Part shown: one piece after another, positions 43,285-50,364 of the stretch
How the letters are laid out: each line of letters begins with the position of its first letter
Numbering within the stretch: the first letter of the stretch is position 1
Origin: Candidatus Gastranaerophilales bacterium
GTDB lineage: Bacteria > Cyanobacteriota > Vampirovibrionia > Gastranaerophilales > Gastranaerophilaceae
Assembly (NCBI GenBank): GCA_947857085.1
Contig: CANUDF010000005.1
Coordinates: 1 to 50,364, forward strand
Reading direction: 5' to 3'
Length of the DNA: 50,364 nt
The notes under the pieces: model-generated
What the model saw: the letters and a program-made list of their open reading frames with translations, nothing else
Databases searched by the model: none
What the model was told of the DNA's origin: nothing
Position numbers and translations under genes: made by a program

Positions 43285-44718
43285 CTATTTATATAATGCA
43301 TTGCTGAATATACGATAAATCCTGCCGGTATAAGCTCTTGCTTCATTATCTGTACGGAATACTCCGTCCCAATGCCTTTCACATTCTGTCCAGGCATCAG
43401 AACCTTTCATTTGAACCGTATGTTCCATTACTTGATGAGTATTTATATATGGAGATAAAGGAAAAATATCGTTAATCTGCATAAATGCAGGCAGTTTAAA
43501 TTCAGGATTATCATATCCGAATAAACATGAATTAAGCCTGTTTAAACGTTCCTCAAGAGACTTTTCTCCATAATCATTATCATTTGAAACCTCCGGTCCT
43601 GCCGCGTAATTATACGAAGCTTCTTGTTTGCGTGATTCATGTTTAACATGTTCAATATGGTCAGGATTACTCCAATGGGTTCCTGCTGTAAATCCCATTT
43701 CGCGATAAGCTGGATTGTCCGTACATTTTTCTCCTATAAAGGCAAGGTCAAATCTGCCCGTTTGTTCACGGATTTTATGTAAAATATATGCCATCTGTTT
43801 TTTATCCGGTATCCTGCCTATTCCGCAATATCCATTCATATCAATTATATGTTTTGCACTGTCAAAATATATTGCGTCAAATCCCAGCTCAATTGCCCAT
43901 ACGCAGGCGTCAATATATGCTTTTTGATGTTTGTCCCAGGAAAAATCTTGTCCTTTTACTTTTAACTGCCCCTCTGAAATAGGCATCCTTATACCTGTTT
44001 TAAAACCTAAAATATGAGCTAAATCATTGAAAGCTCTTACCTGTTCATCATCTCCCATTTTGTTATCAAGTCCTCGTGCAGTAAGATTTTTGCTTATTCC
44101 TGTATGGAGATTTATATGGTAAAGCGTTTCATCATGTGTTGTACCGTCACCGTAATGCGAAGGATAAAGCTGTGAAAGGATAATACAATTTGCAGCATTT
44201 TCCGATGAAGGCGGAATCATAGTTATTAGTTTCATTGTATTTAATAATCCATCAGAGACGCTGCCGTTTTCATATTTCCCTATTAATCGCGGGTTAATTT
44301 CTATATAGTTTGCATAACGTCCCCAGTGGTCGCCTTTTATATTTGGAATGGCGATAAAATCAGGAATTTTATTTTTACAGCTTAATGTCATAATCGAATT
44401 TATTGTTTCTGCCGGTGTCCGTTTTAGAACCTCATTAGGATAAGCATTCACCCATTTTTTATAGCCGTATTCATAAATATGGTCATCTGTCCAGCGGTCG
44501 TATTGAGGTTTATCAGACCCGCTTACAAGCCAATAAAGTTTTTTTACAGGCTGGTTGTCTCCATAATATCCGTTAAAGTTTATGAATGCTTTGTTTTGTA
44601 CTGCAATAATATTGCCAGAATATTGAAAGTCTTTTGAATAATATTGTTCAGGGAAATTTTTTCCGGCAGAAGCATTATTTGTGGTGTATCTAAAACAGTT
44701 AACCGGTGTTACTCGCAT
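43285..44718 (-). CDS. divergent GH13-like TIM-barrel protein
   Basis: 477 residues from ATG 44718 (AGGAATAGT upstream); the longer frame to 44757 has no ribosome site. Alpha-amylase-like landmarks can be read although divergent: region I-like LAHILGFKTGIRMPIS, nucleophile Asp in IYFDSAKHI (compare DAAKH), acid Glu in LAFIGEKC, and a His in NTHQVMEH. The N-terminal about 50 residues are low in structure and end in INFNGYYGD. No signal peptide. It probably acts on or binds an alpha-glucan or other sugar, but substrate and even activity are uncertain; some GH13-like proteins are not enzymes. Divergent from a strongly driven small gene. Confidence 0.55.
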   Translation of the reverse strand: MRVTPVNCFRYTTNNASAGKNFPEQYYSKDFQYSGNIIAVQNKAFINFNGYYGDNQPVKKLYWLVSGSDKPQYDRWTDDHIYEYGYKKWVNAYPNEVLKRTPAETINSIMTLSCKNKIPDFIAIPNIKGDHWGRYANYIEINPRLIGKYENGSVSDGLLNTMKLITMIPPSSENAANCIILSQLYPSHYGDGTTHDETLYHINLHTGISKNLTARGLDNKMGDDEQVRAFNDLAHILGFKTGIRMPISEGQLKVKGQDFSWDKHQKAYIDACVWAIELGFDAIYFDSAKHIIDMNGYCGIGRIPDKKQMAYILHKIREQTGRFDLAFIGEKCTDNPAYREMGFTAGTHWSNPDHIEHVKHESRKQEASYNYAAGPEVSNDNDYGEKSLEERLNRLNSCLFGYDNPEFKLPAFMQINDIFPLSPYINTHQVMEHTVQMKGSDAWTECERHWDGVFRTDNEARAYTGRIYRIFSNALYK

Positions 44719-44756
44719 ACTATTCCTAAACCCTGTGAAAATAAAATTTGCTAACA

Positions 44757-44786
44757 TTGACAGAATAAAGCTAAACGTGGTATAAT
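44757..44786 (+). promoter_or_regulatory. near-consensus promoter with structured leader
   Basis: TTGACA (44757-44762), 18-base spacer, TATAAT (44781-44786). It is the best match to consensus in the window. Predicted start near 44793, about 70 bases before the possible start codon; the leader contains two interleaved helices (see findings). Confidence 0.65.
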
Positions 44787-44861
44787 TGATACATTAGCGG
44801 GTGATTCAAGCCCTTGATGGTCCATTTCTTACCCGTTATAAGGCAAGGGTGAGGTATTGGA

Positions 44862-45236
44862 ATTTTTAAAAATATATTATTGATTTTCTGTTTAATAGGT
44901 ACACTGGCATGTTACGCACACGAGATAGATCCTGTTACAACTGAAGTTGATACTAACAAAGCATATTCTGAATATTTTAATAATTATGCAGAACGTTTGT
45001 ACAATAATTTCAAACCCGAAGAGCATTTTCGTAAAGGCTGGTATCAGGGAAATAATTTTTTATATGTAATTCGCCGTGATGGCACTATAGAAAATTTAAT
45101 ACCATTTTTCAAAAAAGACAGATTTGAAAGATATGGAGAAAAGGTTATTAAAGCAACAGTTCCGTCACGTCTGATAATATACATGAACTCATCACCCTGT
45201 GACCAGCCTTTAAGGAAATGTTTCTCCGGTTTATAA
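44862..45236 (+). pseudogene. small exported protein, paralogue of the 45044-45385 gene, without proper start
   Basis: The frame reads IFKNILLIFCLIGTLACYA (signal-like), then HEIDPVTTEVDTNKAYSEYF, LYNNFKPEEHFRKGWYQG and VIRRDGTI. This matches the gene on the other strand almost residue for residue. No ATG or GTG starts it: candidates are ATT 44862 at ideal distance from GAGG 44851-44854, or TTG 44880. After RRDGT the frame enters the antisense of its paralogue, and the last 45 residues have no counterpart. So both ends look damaged. It has a strong promoter and an elaborate leader, so it may still be made. Confidence 0.5.
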
Positions 45237-45385
45237 TTTTCATAAAGCCGCTGGGTATAATCTTTAAAATATTCTTCATACGCTTTATTAGAAACCATTT
45301 CCGTATTATCAGGATTGATTTCATGTGCCTGACAAACTCCCTGTAATAAGATTAAACTGATAAACACTCTGAGTAATTTTTGCAT
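45044..45385 (-). CDS. small exported protein (convergent paralogue)
   Basis: 113 residues from ATG 45385 (AAGGA upstream). Signal peptide MQKLLRVFISLILLQGVCQA, then HEINPDNTEMVSNKAYEEYF, LYENYKPEKHFLKGWSQG and IIRRDGTV, shared with the converging gene. The final 30 residues diverge because they are read opposite the other gene. A WSQGDEFMYIIRRDGT-type ending suggests a beta hairpin. Function unknown. Downstream of pgi across a hairpin. The two genes overlap tail to tail by 193 bases. Confidence 0.6.
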   Translation of the reverse strand: MQKLLRVFISLILLQGVCQAHEINPDNTEMVSNKAYEEYFKDYTQRLYENYKPEKHFLKGWSQGDEFMYIIRRDGTVALITFSPYLSNLSFLKNGIKFSIVPSRRITYKKLFP

Positions 45386-45410
45386 AAGATATATTCCTTT
45401 TTCTATAATT

Positions 45411-45433
45411 AAGCGGGGCATTAAGCCCCGCCT
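45411..45433 (-). terminator. hairpin after pgi
   Basis: AAGCGGGGC-ATTAA-GCCCCGCCTT, a GC-rich stem five bases after the pgi stop. The bases that follow on the minus strand are only moderately T-rich, so it may terminate partially and let the small exported gene be expressed. Confidence 0.6.
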
Positions 45434-45437
45434 TTGA

Positions 45438-46739
45438 TTATTTTGAAATTCTGCCCGGAACAACAACTCCGCCTTTTAAATTCTTTTTGTAGTATTCAAC
45501 GTGCGGCTGAAGTACACTGTCAAGAACTTCGGGGAACTGTTTGCCCTGCATAATTTTTTGTACGATTTCCTGATAAACTGTAGCATACGCTCTTAATTGT
45601 GTCATTGCACCTGCTGCTTCAGGAGTTAAGCCCATTCCTTTCGTGTCGACTGATTCATTAAAGAATGCGCCCATGCTTTCGTAAGACATTTCAAGCGCTC
45701 CGATGTATGCGTCAGCGTTCTCTCTGCAAACTCCGTTATCTTTCGGTGTTGTTAAAGCAAATGCAAATTTGTTTGCAGGATTAAAGTGGGCTTCTGCGCT
45801 GTGGTGCATTGCGTCAGGAACCTTTGCAACCTGTTTTAATGTATCTTTAACTGATTCATTCTGCATTTGTGCGTGCCAGTAAACAGTGTTTTCAAAGATT
45901 GAACCCATATACTGGTGAACTGATGTTGTAATATTGTTCAACACAGCATCTGCCCAGAAAATACCTTCTTTTAGTGCATCATTTTTATCTAAGTCAGCGG
46001 TTAGAGCTCTGGATGAAATTTCCTGAGCAGCTTCAAGCATTTTAATCATATCAGCTTTAGACATACCAGCGTATGCAAGTGTGAATAAAGCATGGTCATC
46101 AAATGCTGAAAATCTTCCGCCTACATCGTCGTGAATATATAAGTCGCCTAACCAGCCTTTTTCGTTTGAAGTTCTTCTAAGCTCGCTCTTTTCAGCGTTT
46201 CCGTCTGTTACTGCAATAAAGTGTTTGCTTGCAAGTTCTTCGTAATTTGAATGGCCTTTAGCTTTATATTCATTTTCAAGCATTGTTTGAATTCTTAAAA
46301 ATCCGTCTTTTGTTTCAAATGTTGAACCTGATTTTGAAGCAATTAAGTAGTTTGATTTTGTTATGTCGCCTAATCTGTATAAATATCTTTCAAGGCTTGC
46401 TGAATCTACATCAGAATAGAAAAGAATTTTGTCCTGATTAACGTTCAAACCGTTGATGCTCAGCATATGTTCAACAGTGTGTTTTGAACCGCCGATACCA
46501 AGAACGCTTAACTTTTCTGCACCTGTTTGTTTTTTAAGATTTTCTGCAAGTGTGTAAATTTCGTCAACTCTTTTGATTTGTTCCTGCGGTAAGTTTACCC
46601 AGTTTAAAAATTGTCCTTTTTTGTTGGCGCGTGAAGCAAATTCACTTACAAATTCAGATACCTTTGATGAATACTTATCAAAATCAATACCTGTAAATTT
46701 TGTTGTAATGCCAGGGTTTATAATAGTTTTTTCTGTCAT
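45438..46739 (-). CDS. pgi: glucose-6-phosphate isomerase
   Basis: 433 residues, cytosolic; interconverts glucose 6-phosphate and fructose 6-phosphate. SIS domains with GIGGSKHTVEHML, SKSGSTFET and DVGGRFSAF, active-site Glu in the EGIFWADA/NPANKF area, and the C-terminal Lys in a region starting RAYATVYQEI. The start is ATG 46739 directly behind AGGAGG; a 9-residue longer frame has no support. Shorter than E. coli Pgi (549), as in the Gram-positive/cyanobacterial-like compact form. Alone between small regulatory and exported genes. Confidence 0.92.
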   Translation of the reverse strand: MTEKTIINPGITTKFTGIDFDKYSSKVSEFVSEFASRANKKGQFLNWVNLPQEQIKRVDEIYTLAENLKKQTGAEKLSVLGIGGSKHTVEHMLSINGLNVNQDKILFYSDVDSASLERYLYRLGDITKSNYLIASKSGSTFETKDGFLRIQTMLENEYKAKGHSNYEELASKHFIAVTDGNAEKSELRRTSNEKGWLGDLYIHDDVGGRFSAFDDHALFTLAYAGMSKADMIKMLEAAQEISSRALTADLDKNDALKEGIFWADAVLNNITTSVHQYMGSIFENTVYWHAQMQNESVKDTLKQVAKVPDAMHHSAEAHFNPANKFAFALTTPKDNGVCRENADAYIGALEMSYESMGAFFNESVDTKGMGLTPEAAGAMTQLRAYATVYQEIVQKIMQGKQFPEVLDSVLQPHVEYYKKNLKGGVVVPGRISK

Positions 46740-46827
46740 AATGACCTCCTTGTTATAATTATACATTAAAATTATTTTTTAGAAATCTGTTTTAAAATAT
46801 TCAAGGATAGTCGAAATTATAAACTCA

Positions 46828-47154
46828 TCAATTAAAATCTTCTAATGCGCGCAAAATTTTATACAAACTTTGTTTTTTACGTAACGAGAAACTGTTGTAA
46901 ATTTTCATATTCATTTCGTCAAGTTTTTTTTCATTACTGAAATGGTCATATTCAAAAAAATCATTAGGAGTTACGCCTAAAACGCTGGCCAGTTTACATA
47001 AAGTTTTTAACGATGGAACAGATTTATTCGTTTCAATCTTACTATAATTAGGAGGTTCAATATCAATTTGTTCACATAAAGTTTCTTGCGTTAAACCTTT
47101 GCCTAATCTTATCTCTTTTATCCGTTTGGCTAATTTAGTATCATCAAAAATCAT
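46828..47154 (-). CDS. XRE-family regulator
   Basis: 108 residues: helix-turn-helix at about 8-63 (RIKEIRLGKGLTQETLCEQ, PNYSKIETNKSVPSLKTLC) and a C-terminal helix pair (about 70-108). Binds DNA as a dimer. No Shine-Dalgarno can be seen before the ATG. Same build as the next gene and as the XRE protein in the mobile element, including FFEYDHF / YLLDFIQF / IFDFEHT at the junction of the two parts. Confidence 0.85.
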   Translation of the reverse strand: MIFDDTKLAKRIKEIRLGKGLTQETLCEQIDIEPPNYSKIETNKSVPSLKTLCKLASVLGVTPNDFFEYDHFSNEKKLDEMNMKIYNSFSLRKKQSLYKILRALEDFN

Positions 47155-47289
47155 ATTTAAATGATAACTTTTTTTGAAACAATAGTTAATTATCTACTTT
47201 ATCATTTTTAGCTATAAATATTATGTAAATGTATAATTTTTTTAATGTAAATAATAGTATTTATGTTAAATAATTATAATATTGTATAA

Positions 47290-47622
47290 TTATTCAGCTA
47301 AGGTTATAATTAATTGGTTTAAGGCTTTTTTAGTATTTTGAGGAATTATCTTTAGGCAGTCAGAAATTTCTATATCCTCTTTAGTAACTTCTTTGTTTGT
47401 AAATTGTATAAAATCCAAGAGATAATTAGGTTCTATTTTACATGCTTCTATAATAGAACAAAAAGTAGTAAAGTCAGGAAAACTTTTACCTTTTTCAAGA
47501 CGACTTAAATTAGTGGGGTCAAGATTAATCAAAGCACCAAATTTTTCTTGGGTGAGACCTAACTTTTCGCGCTCAATTCTTATTTTTCTACCTAAAATTA
47601 TTTTCTTTTCTGTTATGTCCAT
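47290..47622 (-). CDS. second XRE-family regulator
   Basis: 110 residues: helix-turn-helix at about 10-64 (KIRIEREKLGLTQEKFGAL, NLSRLEKGKSFPDFTTFC) and C-terminal helical tail. No Shine-Dalgarno. Its start lies in an inverted repeat, ATTTATTA ... TAATAAAT (47621-47652), consistent with self-control. Divergent from the exported TRL-like gene whose promoter carries a palindrome, so it is a candidate for that repressor. Confidence 0.85.
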   Translation of the reverse strand: MDITEKKIILGRKIRIEREKLGLTQEKFGALINLDPTNLSRLEKGKSFPDFTTFCSIIEACKIEPNYLLDFIQFTNKEVTKEDIEISDCLKIIPQNTKKALNQLIITLAE

Positions 47623-47684
47623 TTATTAATAATAGGTTATTTAATAATAAATGTTAATCGCGCATATATTTATATCAGTTAAAT

Positions 47685-47721
47685 TTTAGTGCTTGCACTA
47701 AAGTTTAATGCATGTTATAAT
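47685..47721 (+). promoter_or_regulatory. extended -10 promoter overlapped by a palindrome
   Basis: TTGCAC (47693-47698), 17-base spacer, TGTTATAAT (47713-47721). The perfect palindrome TTTAGTGC-TT-GCACTAAA (47685-47702) covers the -35. A repressor on it would block the promoter of the exported gene pair. Confidence 0.6.
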
Positions 47722-47763
47722 TTTTTATGGAAAAATTATATTTTTAAATAAGGAGAAGAAAAG

Positions 47764-48078
47764 GTGAAAAAGATTTTAGTGTTAAGTTTGTTAATTTTAG
47801 GCATGCAGACGGTGCATGCTTCAACTATTCCCATGCCCAATTCTGTTATATATGACAACACAACAAGCCCCTATTCAGATTATTTTGACGGTAGTGTAAG
47901 ACCTGTTAAATCAGGTGAAGCTCAATGCACATCCTATTTTAAACTTGTTTCAACCGGCAAATGCGGGATTAAAGATGCTATGGACGACGGCGGAATTACA
48001 AGAATTAACTCGATTGATTTTGTAAGCAAAAGCATACTGTTTTACCACAAAGCTAAAATCGTAGTATACGGTGAATAA
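47764..48078 (+). CDS. TRL-like exported protein
   Basis: 104 residues. Signal peptide 1-19 (VHA|ST). The mature part follows the TRL-like (PF13146-type) pattern: GEAQCTSYFKLVSTGKCGIKDAMDDGGITRI..DFVSKSIL..YHKAKIVVYG, here shortened. Proteins of this family were named from a tRNA-linked locus; they are small, envelope-located and uncharacterised. RBS AAGGAG. The start is GTG/ATG-compatible: GTGAAAAAG at 47764. TAATG overlap with the next gene. Confidence 0.7.
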   Translation: MKKILVLSLLILGMQTVHASTIPMPNSVIYDNTTSPYSDYFDGSVRPVKSGEAQCTSYFKLVSTGKCGIKDAMDDGGITRINSIDFVSKSILFYHKAKIVVYGE

Positions 48079-48578
48079 TGAAAAAAATACTTTTAACATT
48101 ATTGGTTCTGGTATTTTTGTCTGCTCAATTTTGCTATTCCGCACAAATAGCAAAAGATACCGAAATCCTTGTACGGATTAACGAAAGACACACAAGCGAG
48201 TCACTCCTTGCAAAGGACTGTATAAAAGCTGTGACAGTTTCGGATTTCAAGATTAACAACAAAACAATATTCAGCAAGGGCACAGAAGTTTTATTTTTTC
48301 CTGATAAAGTGAAAAAACGCGGCTTTGCCGGAAAGGGCGGCTATATTGAAATCAGAAGCGGAATTATAAAAGACAAATCGGGAAGTGAATACAGGCTCAG
48401 CACAAAACAAAAAATTCAAGGTGATGACCGTGACTGGGTTATCGCTTGCATGGGATTATTTACGGCAACAATAATACTTATTCCGCTTGATGTTATAGGT
48501 TTTGTAAAAGGTAAATCAGCAGTGATTGAGGAAGGGAAAATTTTGCAGTGTTACTTTGCTGAAAGTTATAACTTGTAA
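48078..48578 (+). CDS. exported protein of unknown function, paired with TRL-like protein
   Basis: 166 residues. Signal peptide 1-21 (SYS|AQ). Beta-rich domain (about 25-115) with NERHTSESLLAKDCIKAV, GTEVLFFPDKVKKRG and KGGYIEIRSG, then a hydrophobic stretch (about 127-148, VIACMGLFTATIILIPLDVIG) that may anchor it in the membrane. Start overlaps the TRL-like stop by one base, so both are co-made. The last four codons overlap the converging nucleotidyltransferase gene. No family recognised. Confidence 0.7.
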   Translation: MKKILLTLLVLVFLSAQFCYSAQIAKDTEILVRINERHTSESLLAKDCIKAVTVSDFKINNKTIFSKGTEVLFFPDKVKKRGFAGKGGYIEIRSGIIKDKSGSEYRLSTKQKIQGDDRDWVIACMGLFTATIILIPLDVIGFVKGKSAVIEEGKILQCYFAESYNL

Positions 48579-49348
48579 ATTTCTTTTAGATTTACAATTA
48601 TATTATTAAGCGCATGTTCTTTTTGTTCAACAGGTGAAAACAAAAGTTTGTTTATATTTTCCTCAAAATTTTTAGGTAAAATTTTGCAGTTATCTTCTGC
48701 AAATCTTATAAGGCGTTTTTCGCCCGGATGCAGCTGTTTATTTAATGCAAAGATTACATCGAAGTAACTTGCAAGGAATGCGCTTATCCTATGATTAACA
48801 CTTACAAAATCATTTCTTTTTACGGCGTTCGTAATCTGTTCCGTAAATGTCGCCGCCATTTTTCCGTAAATTAACGGCAGATTTTTATCTATAATATTTT
48901 TTGCAAGCTGTTGGGGATAATCTCCGCTTACTTTTTCCTGCAATGATGCATACCAGTTTTTGGGGTCGTATAAAATTTCGGAATTTTTTACGTTATATAT
49001 AAAGCATGTAGAATAACCGACAGATGCGCCATAATTCTCCCATACACGTTCAATCTGGCTTTCAATCCATTCAGGAGAACGGTACATGATATCAATTCCC
49101 TTTTTTGTGCCGCGAAGTATCCATTCGTCGCCGTTTTCAAAAAAATTGTTATCAACTTCAAAATTCTCTGCAAATTTTTCTGCAATACCGCGTCGTTTTT
49201 CAACATCAACTGCACCGTCTGTATAAACGTATAAGTCAAAATCAGATATGCTATCATCATAATGACTTGCTGATGAACCGCCCAGAGCTATTGCTCTTAT
49301 ACATTCAACAGATTTGAATTCTTTTACTATGCTTTCTAAAATATCCAT
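48566..49348 (-). CDS. nucleotidyltransferase with DUF4037-like domain
   Basis: 260 residues. Pol-beta-type nucleotidyltransferase core: LGGSSASHYDDSISDFDLYVY gives GGS followed by D-x-D, split here as LGGSSASHYDD and SDFDLYVY, and a third acidic site near KGIDIMY. C-terminal helical DUF4037-like part (about 120-260). Similar to aminoglycoside-type or minimal nucleotidyltransferases, transferring NMP to a small molecule, RNA or protein. AGGGGG before the ATG. Convergent overlap of 13 bases with the preceding exported gene. Confidence 0.75.
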   Translation of the reverse strand: MDILESIVKEFKSVECIRAIALGGSSASHYDDSISDFDLYVYTDGAVDVEKRRGIAEKFAENFEVDNNFFENGDEWILRGTKKGIDIMYRSPEWIESQIERVWENYGASVGYSTCFIYNVKNSEILYDPKNWYASLQEKVSGDYPQQLAKNIIDKNLPLIYGKMAATFTEQITNAVKRNDFVSVNHRISAFLASYFDVIFALNKQLHPGEKRLIRFAEDNCKILPKNFEENINKLLFSPVEQKEHALNNIIVNLKEIYKL

Positions 49349-49405
49349 TGTTTACCCCCTGTTAAAATTATACTAAAAAAATATCTAAAGCATTTTTGTT
49401 TATAG

Positions 49406-49411
49406 TATAAT
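49406..49411 (+). promoter_or_regulatory. -10 box of the NifU-like gene
   Basis: TATAAT 40 bases upstream of the ATG, with no clear -35. A mirror-image TATAAT on the minus strand (49367-49372) serves the divergent nucleotidyltransferase gene. Confidence 0.35.
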
Positions 49412-49450
49412 TCATGTATGAATAGACAGTAATATGAAAAAGGAGGCCAA

Positions 49451-50152
49451 ATGGGCAAAATAGAAATTACACACGAAATTGAAAATCAATGCTGTGTATG
49501 CCGAGGAGTTAAAGGCGTACCGGCTCCAATCCCTCAAGAGGGCGAATGGACAAAATGTAAAGAAATTAAAGACATTTCAGGTCTTACACACGGCTGCGGA
49601 TGCTGCGCGCCTCAACAAGGTACCTGCAAATTAACACTTAACGTTAAAGAGGGTGTTATTCAGGAAGCGCTTGTTGAAACAATCGGATGTTCAGGTATGA
49701 CTCACTCTGCTGCTATGGCAGGTGAAATTCTTCCGGGCAAAACTATTCTCGAAGCTTTGAATACTGACCTTGTTTGTGACGCTATTAACGTTGCAATGAG
49801 AGAACTGTTCTTACAAATCGTTTACGGAAGAACACAATCAGCATTCTCTGAAAACGGTCTTCCTGTTGGTGCAGGGCTCGAAGATTTAGGTAAAGGTCTT
49901 TGCTCTATGGTTGGTACTATTCACTCAACCAAACAAAAAGGCGTAAGATATCTTTCTTTAACCGAAGGTTATATCCTTAAATTAGGTTTGGATAAAAATA
50001 ACGAAGTTATCGGTTATCAATTTGTAAACCTTGGAAAAGTTATGGACGCTATCAAAAAAGGTGTTGACCCGAAAGAAGCTTACGAAAAAAATATAGGTAC
50101 ATACGGCAGATTTGCCGATGCGGTTAAATATATTGACCCGCGTGAAGAGTAG
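49451..50152 (+). CDS. NifU-like iron-sulfur cluster scaffold protein
   Basis: 233 residues. NifU/IscU-like N-terminal fold with several conserved Cys: CCVCRG, HGCGCCAPQQGTC, and GCSGMTHSAAMAGEI, which corresponds to the family's second ligand region. The third family Cys appears in LGKGLCSMVG. N-terminal CxxC and the CGCC group are extra compared with IscU. Strong RBS AAAGGAGG. Followed after 37 bases by a GGGtGRT-family gene, the usual partner in Firmicutes and related phyla. Confidence 0.78.
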   Translation: MGKIEITHEIENQCCVCRGVKGVPAPIPQEGEWTKCKEIKDISGLTHGCGCCAPQQGTCKLTLNVKEGVIQEALVETIGCSGMTHSAAMAGEILPGKTILEALNTDLVCDAINVAMRELFLQIVYGRTQSAFSENGLPVGAGLEDLGKGLCSMVGTIHSTKQKGVRYLSLTEGYILKLGLDKNNEVIGYQFVNLGKVMDAIKKGVDPKEAYEKNIGTYGRFADAVKYIDPREE

Positions 50153-50189
50153 TATTGTAGAAGTAGAATTAATATAAAGGGAAAAATAT

Positions 50190-50364
50190 ATGACAGTTAA
50201 ATTTGAAGGACAAGATAGACGTGAAGCTACTCTTAAAAAAGTTTTGCCTGAATACGGGTTCAAATCTTTGGAAGAGGCTCGCGAATTATGCTTATCAAAA
50301 GGCATTGATGTAGATGCGATTGTAAAAGGCATTCAGCCTATCGCATTTGATAACGCATCCTGGG
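50190..50364 (+). CDS. GGGtGRT-family protein, 5' part
   Basis: 58 codons are visible before the window ends: MTVKFEGQDRREATLKKVL, YGFKSLEEARELCLSKGIDV, IVKGIQPIAFDNASW. This matches the N-terminal pattern of the roughly 330-residue GGGtGRT proteins (IVKGIQPI(C/A)F(E/D)NA(C/S)W). RBS AAAGGGAAAA at about nine bases. Its function is undescribed; it always seems to go with a NifU-like scaffold like the one upstream. Confidence 0.75.
   Translation, partial: MTVKFEGQDRREATLKKVLPEYGFKSLEEARELCLSKGIDVDAIVKGIQPIAFDNASW

Noticed and set aside
44793-44860. Leader as SRP RNA, ZTP or other known riboswitch
   Set aside because: The diagnostic loops of those RNAs (for example the SRP GGAA tetraloop surroundings or the ZTP CCGGGC core) are not there, so only the general pseudoknot is claimed.
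49982-50332. Minus-strand 116-residue frame at the right end
   Set aside because: Covers the NifU-like and GGGtGRT genes in antisense; both of those match known families.

Overview
The window looks like a chromosomal contig of a very AT-rich, Gram-negative-type bacterium. The best fit, by inference and without any database search, is a gut member of the Melainabacteria/Vampirovibrionia (Gastranaerophilales) next to Cyanobacteria. Pointers are the pilin signature GFTLAEVLITLAIIG, paired LuxR-type response regulators of a cyanobacterial flavour, a CcmM/Cam-like gamma-carbonic anhydrase, an outer-membrane MlaA-like domain, and very large leaderless proteins with hydrophobic Ala/Gly cores.

Layout. 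1-4.3 kb (minus strand): tyrS-cysE plus a cut-off gene, an orphan phage-type tail-fibre/assembly pair, and pheA. 4.4-11.7 kb (plus): a phosphohexomutase, a type IV pilin-like gene broken at a run of nine G, then a tightly coupled signalling operon (GAF/HD-GYP, TPR lipoprotein-like exported protein, two response regulators, pentapeptide protein). 11.7-16.6 kb (minus): a 1621-residue coiled-coil/hydrophobic protein. 16.7-22 kb: trxA, a DEDDh exonuclease, an OPA-family transporter, gmk-coaBC-Nif3-like, then tRNA-Gln.

22.1-35.3 kb is an accessory region inserted beside tRNA-Gln: large serine recombinase, phage-type replication protein, XRE regulator, an Mrr-like restriction protein, two small envelope proteins, a small serine resolvase with a dense array of inverted repeats, and a two-gene HamA/HamB (Hachiman-type) anti-phage system. 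The resolvase and hamBA genes lie between two exact copies of a 12-bp motif (GTATA-AG-TATAC) about 5.2 kb apart, which suggests a nested defence cassette.

35.3-50.4 kb: a 1473-residue calpain-like cysteine protease with an EF-hand-like N-terminus and a new-looking helical repeat; ogt and gamma-carbonic anhydrase; an MlaA-alpha/beta-hydrolase fusion; a divergent GH13-like protein; two convergent paralogues of a small exported protein, one behind a strong promoter and a leader that can form a pseudoknot; pgi; two XRE regulators; a TRL-like exported protein pair with a promoter overlapped by a palindrome; a nucleotidyltransferase; and a NifU-like scaffold with the beginning of a GGGtGRT-family partner.

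The most distinctive candidates for undescribed biology are (i) the two giant leaderless proteins, which share a GTxxxIAxGxxIPxG hydrophobic motif, one carrying a complete calpain triad; (ii) the resolvase-linked Hachiman cassette; (iii) the MlaA-hydrolase fusion; (iv) the G9 switch in a pilin; and (v) the pseudoknot leader.
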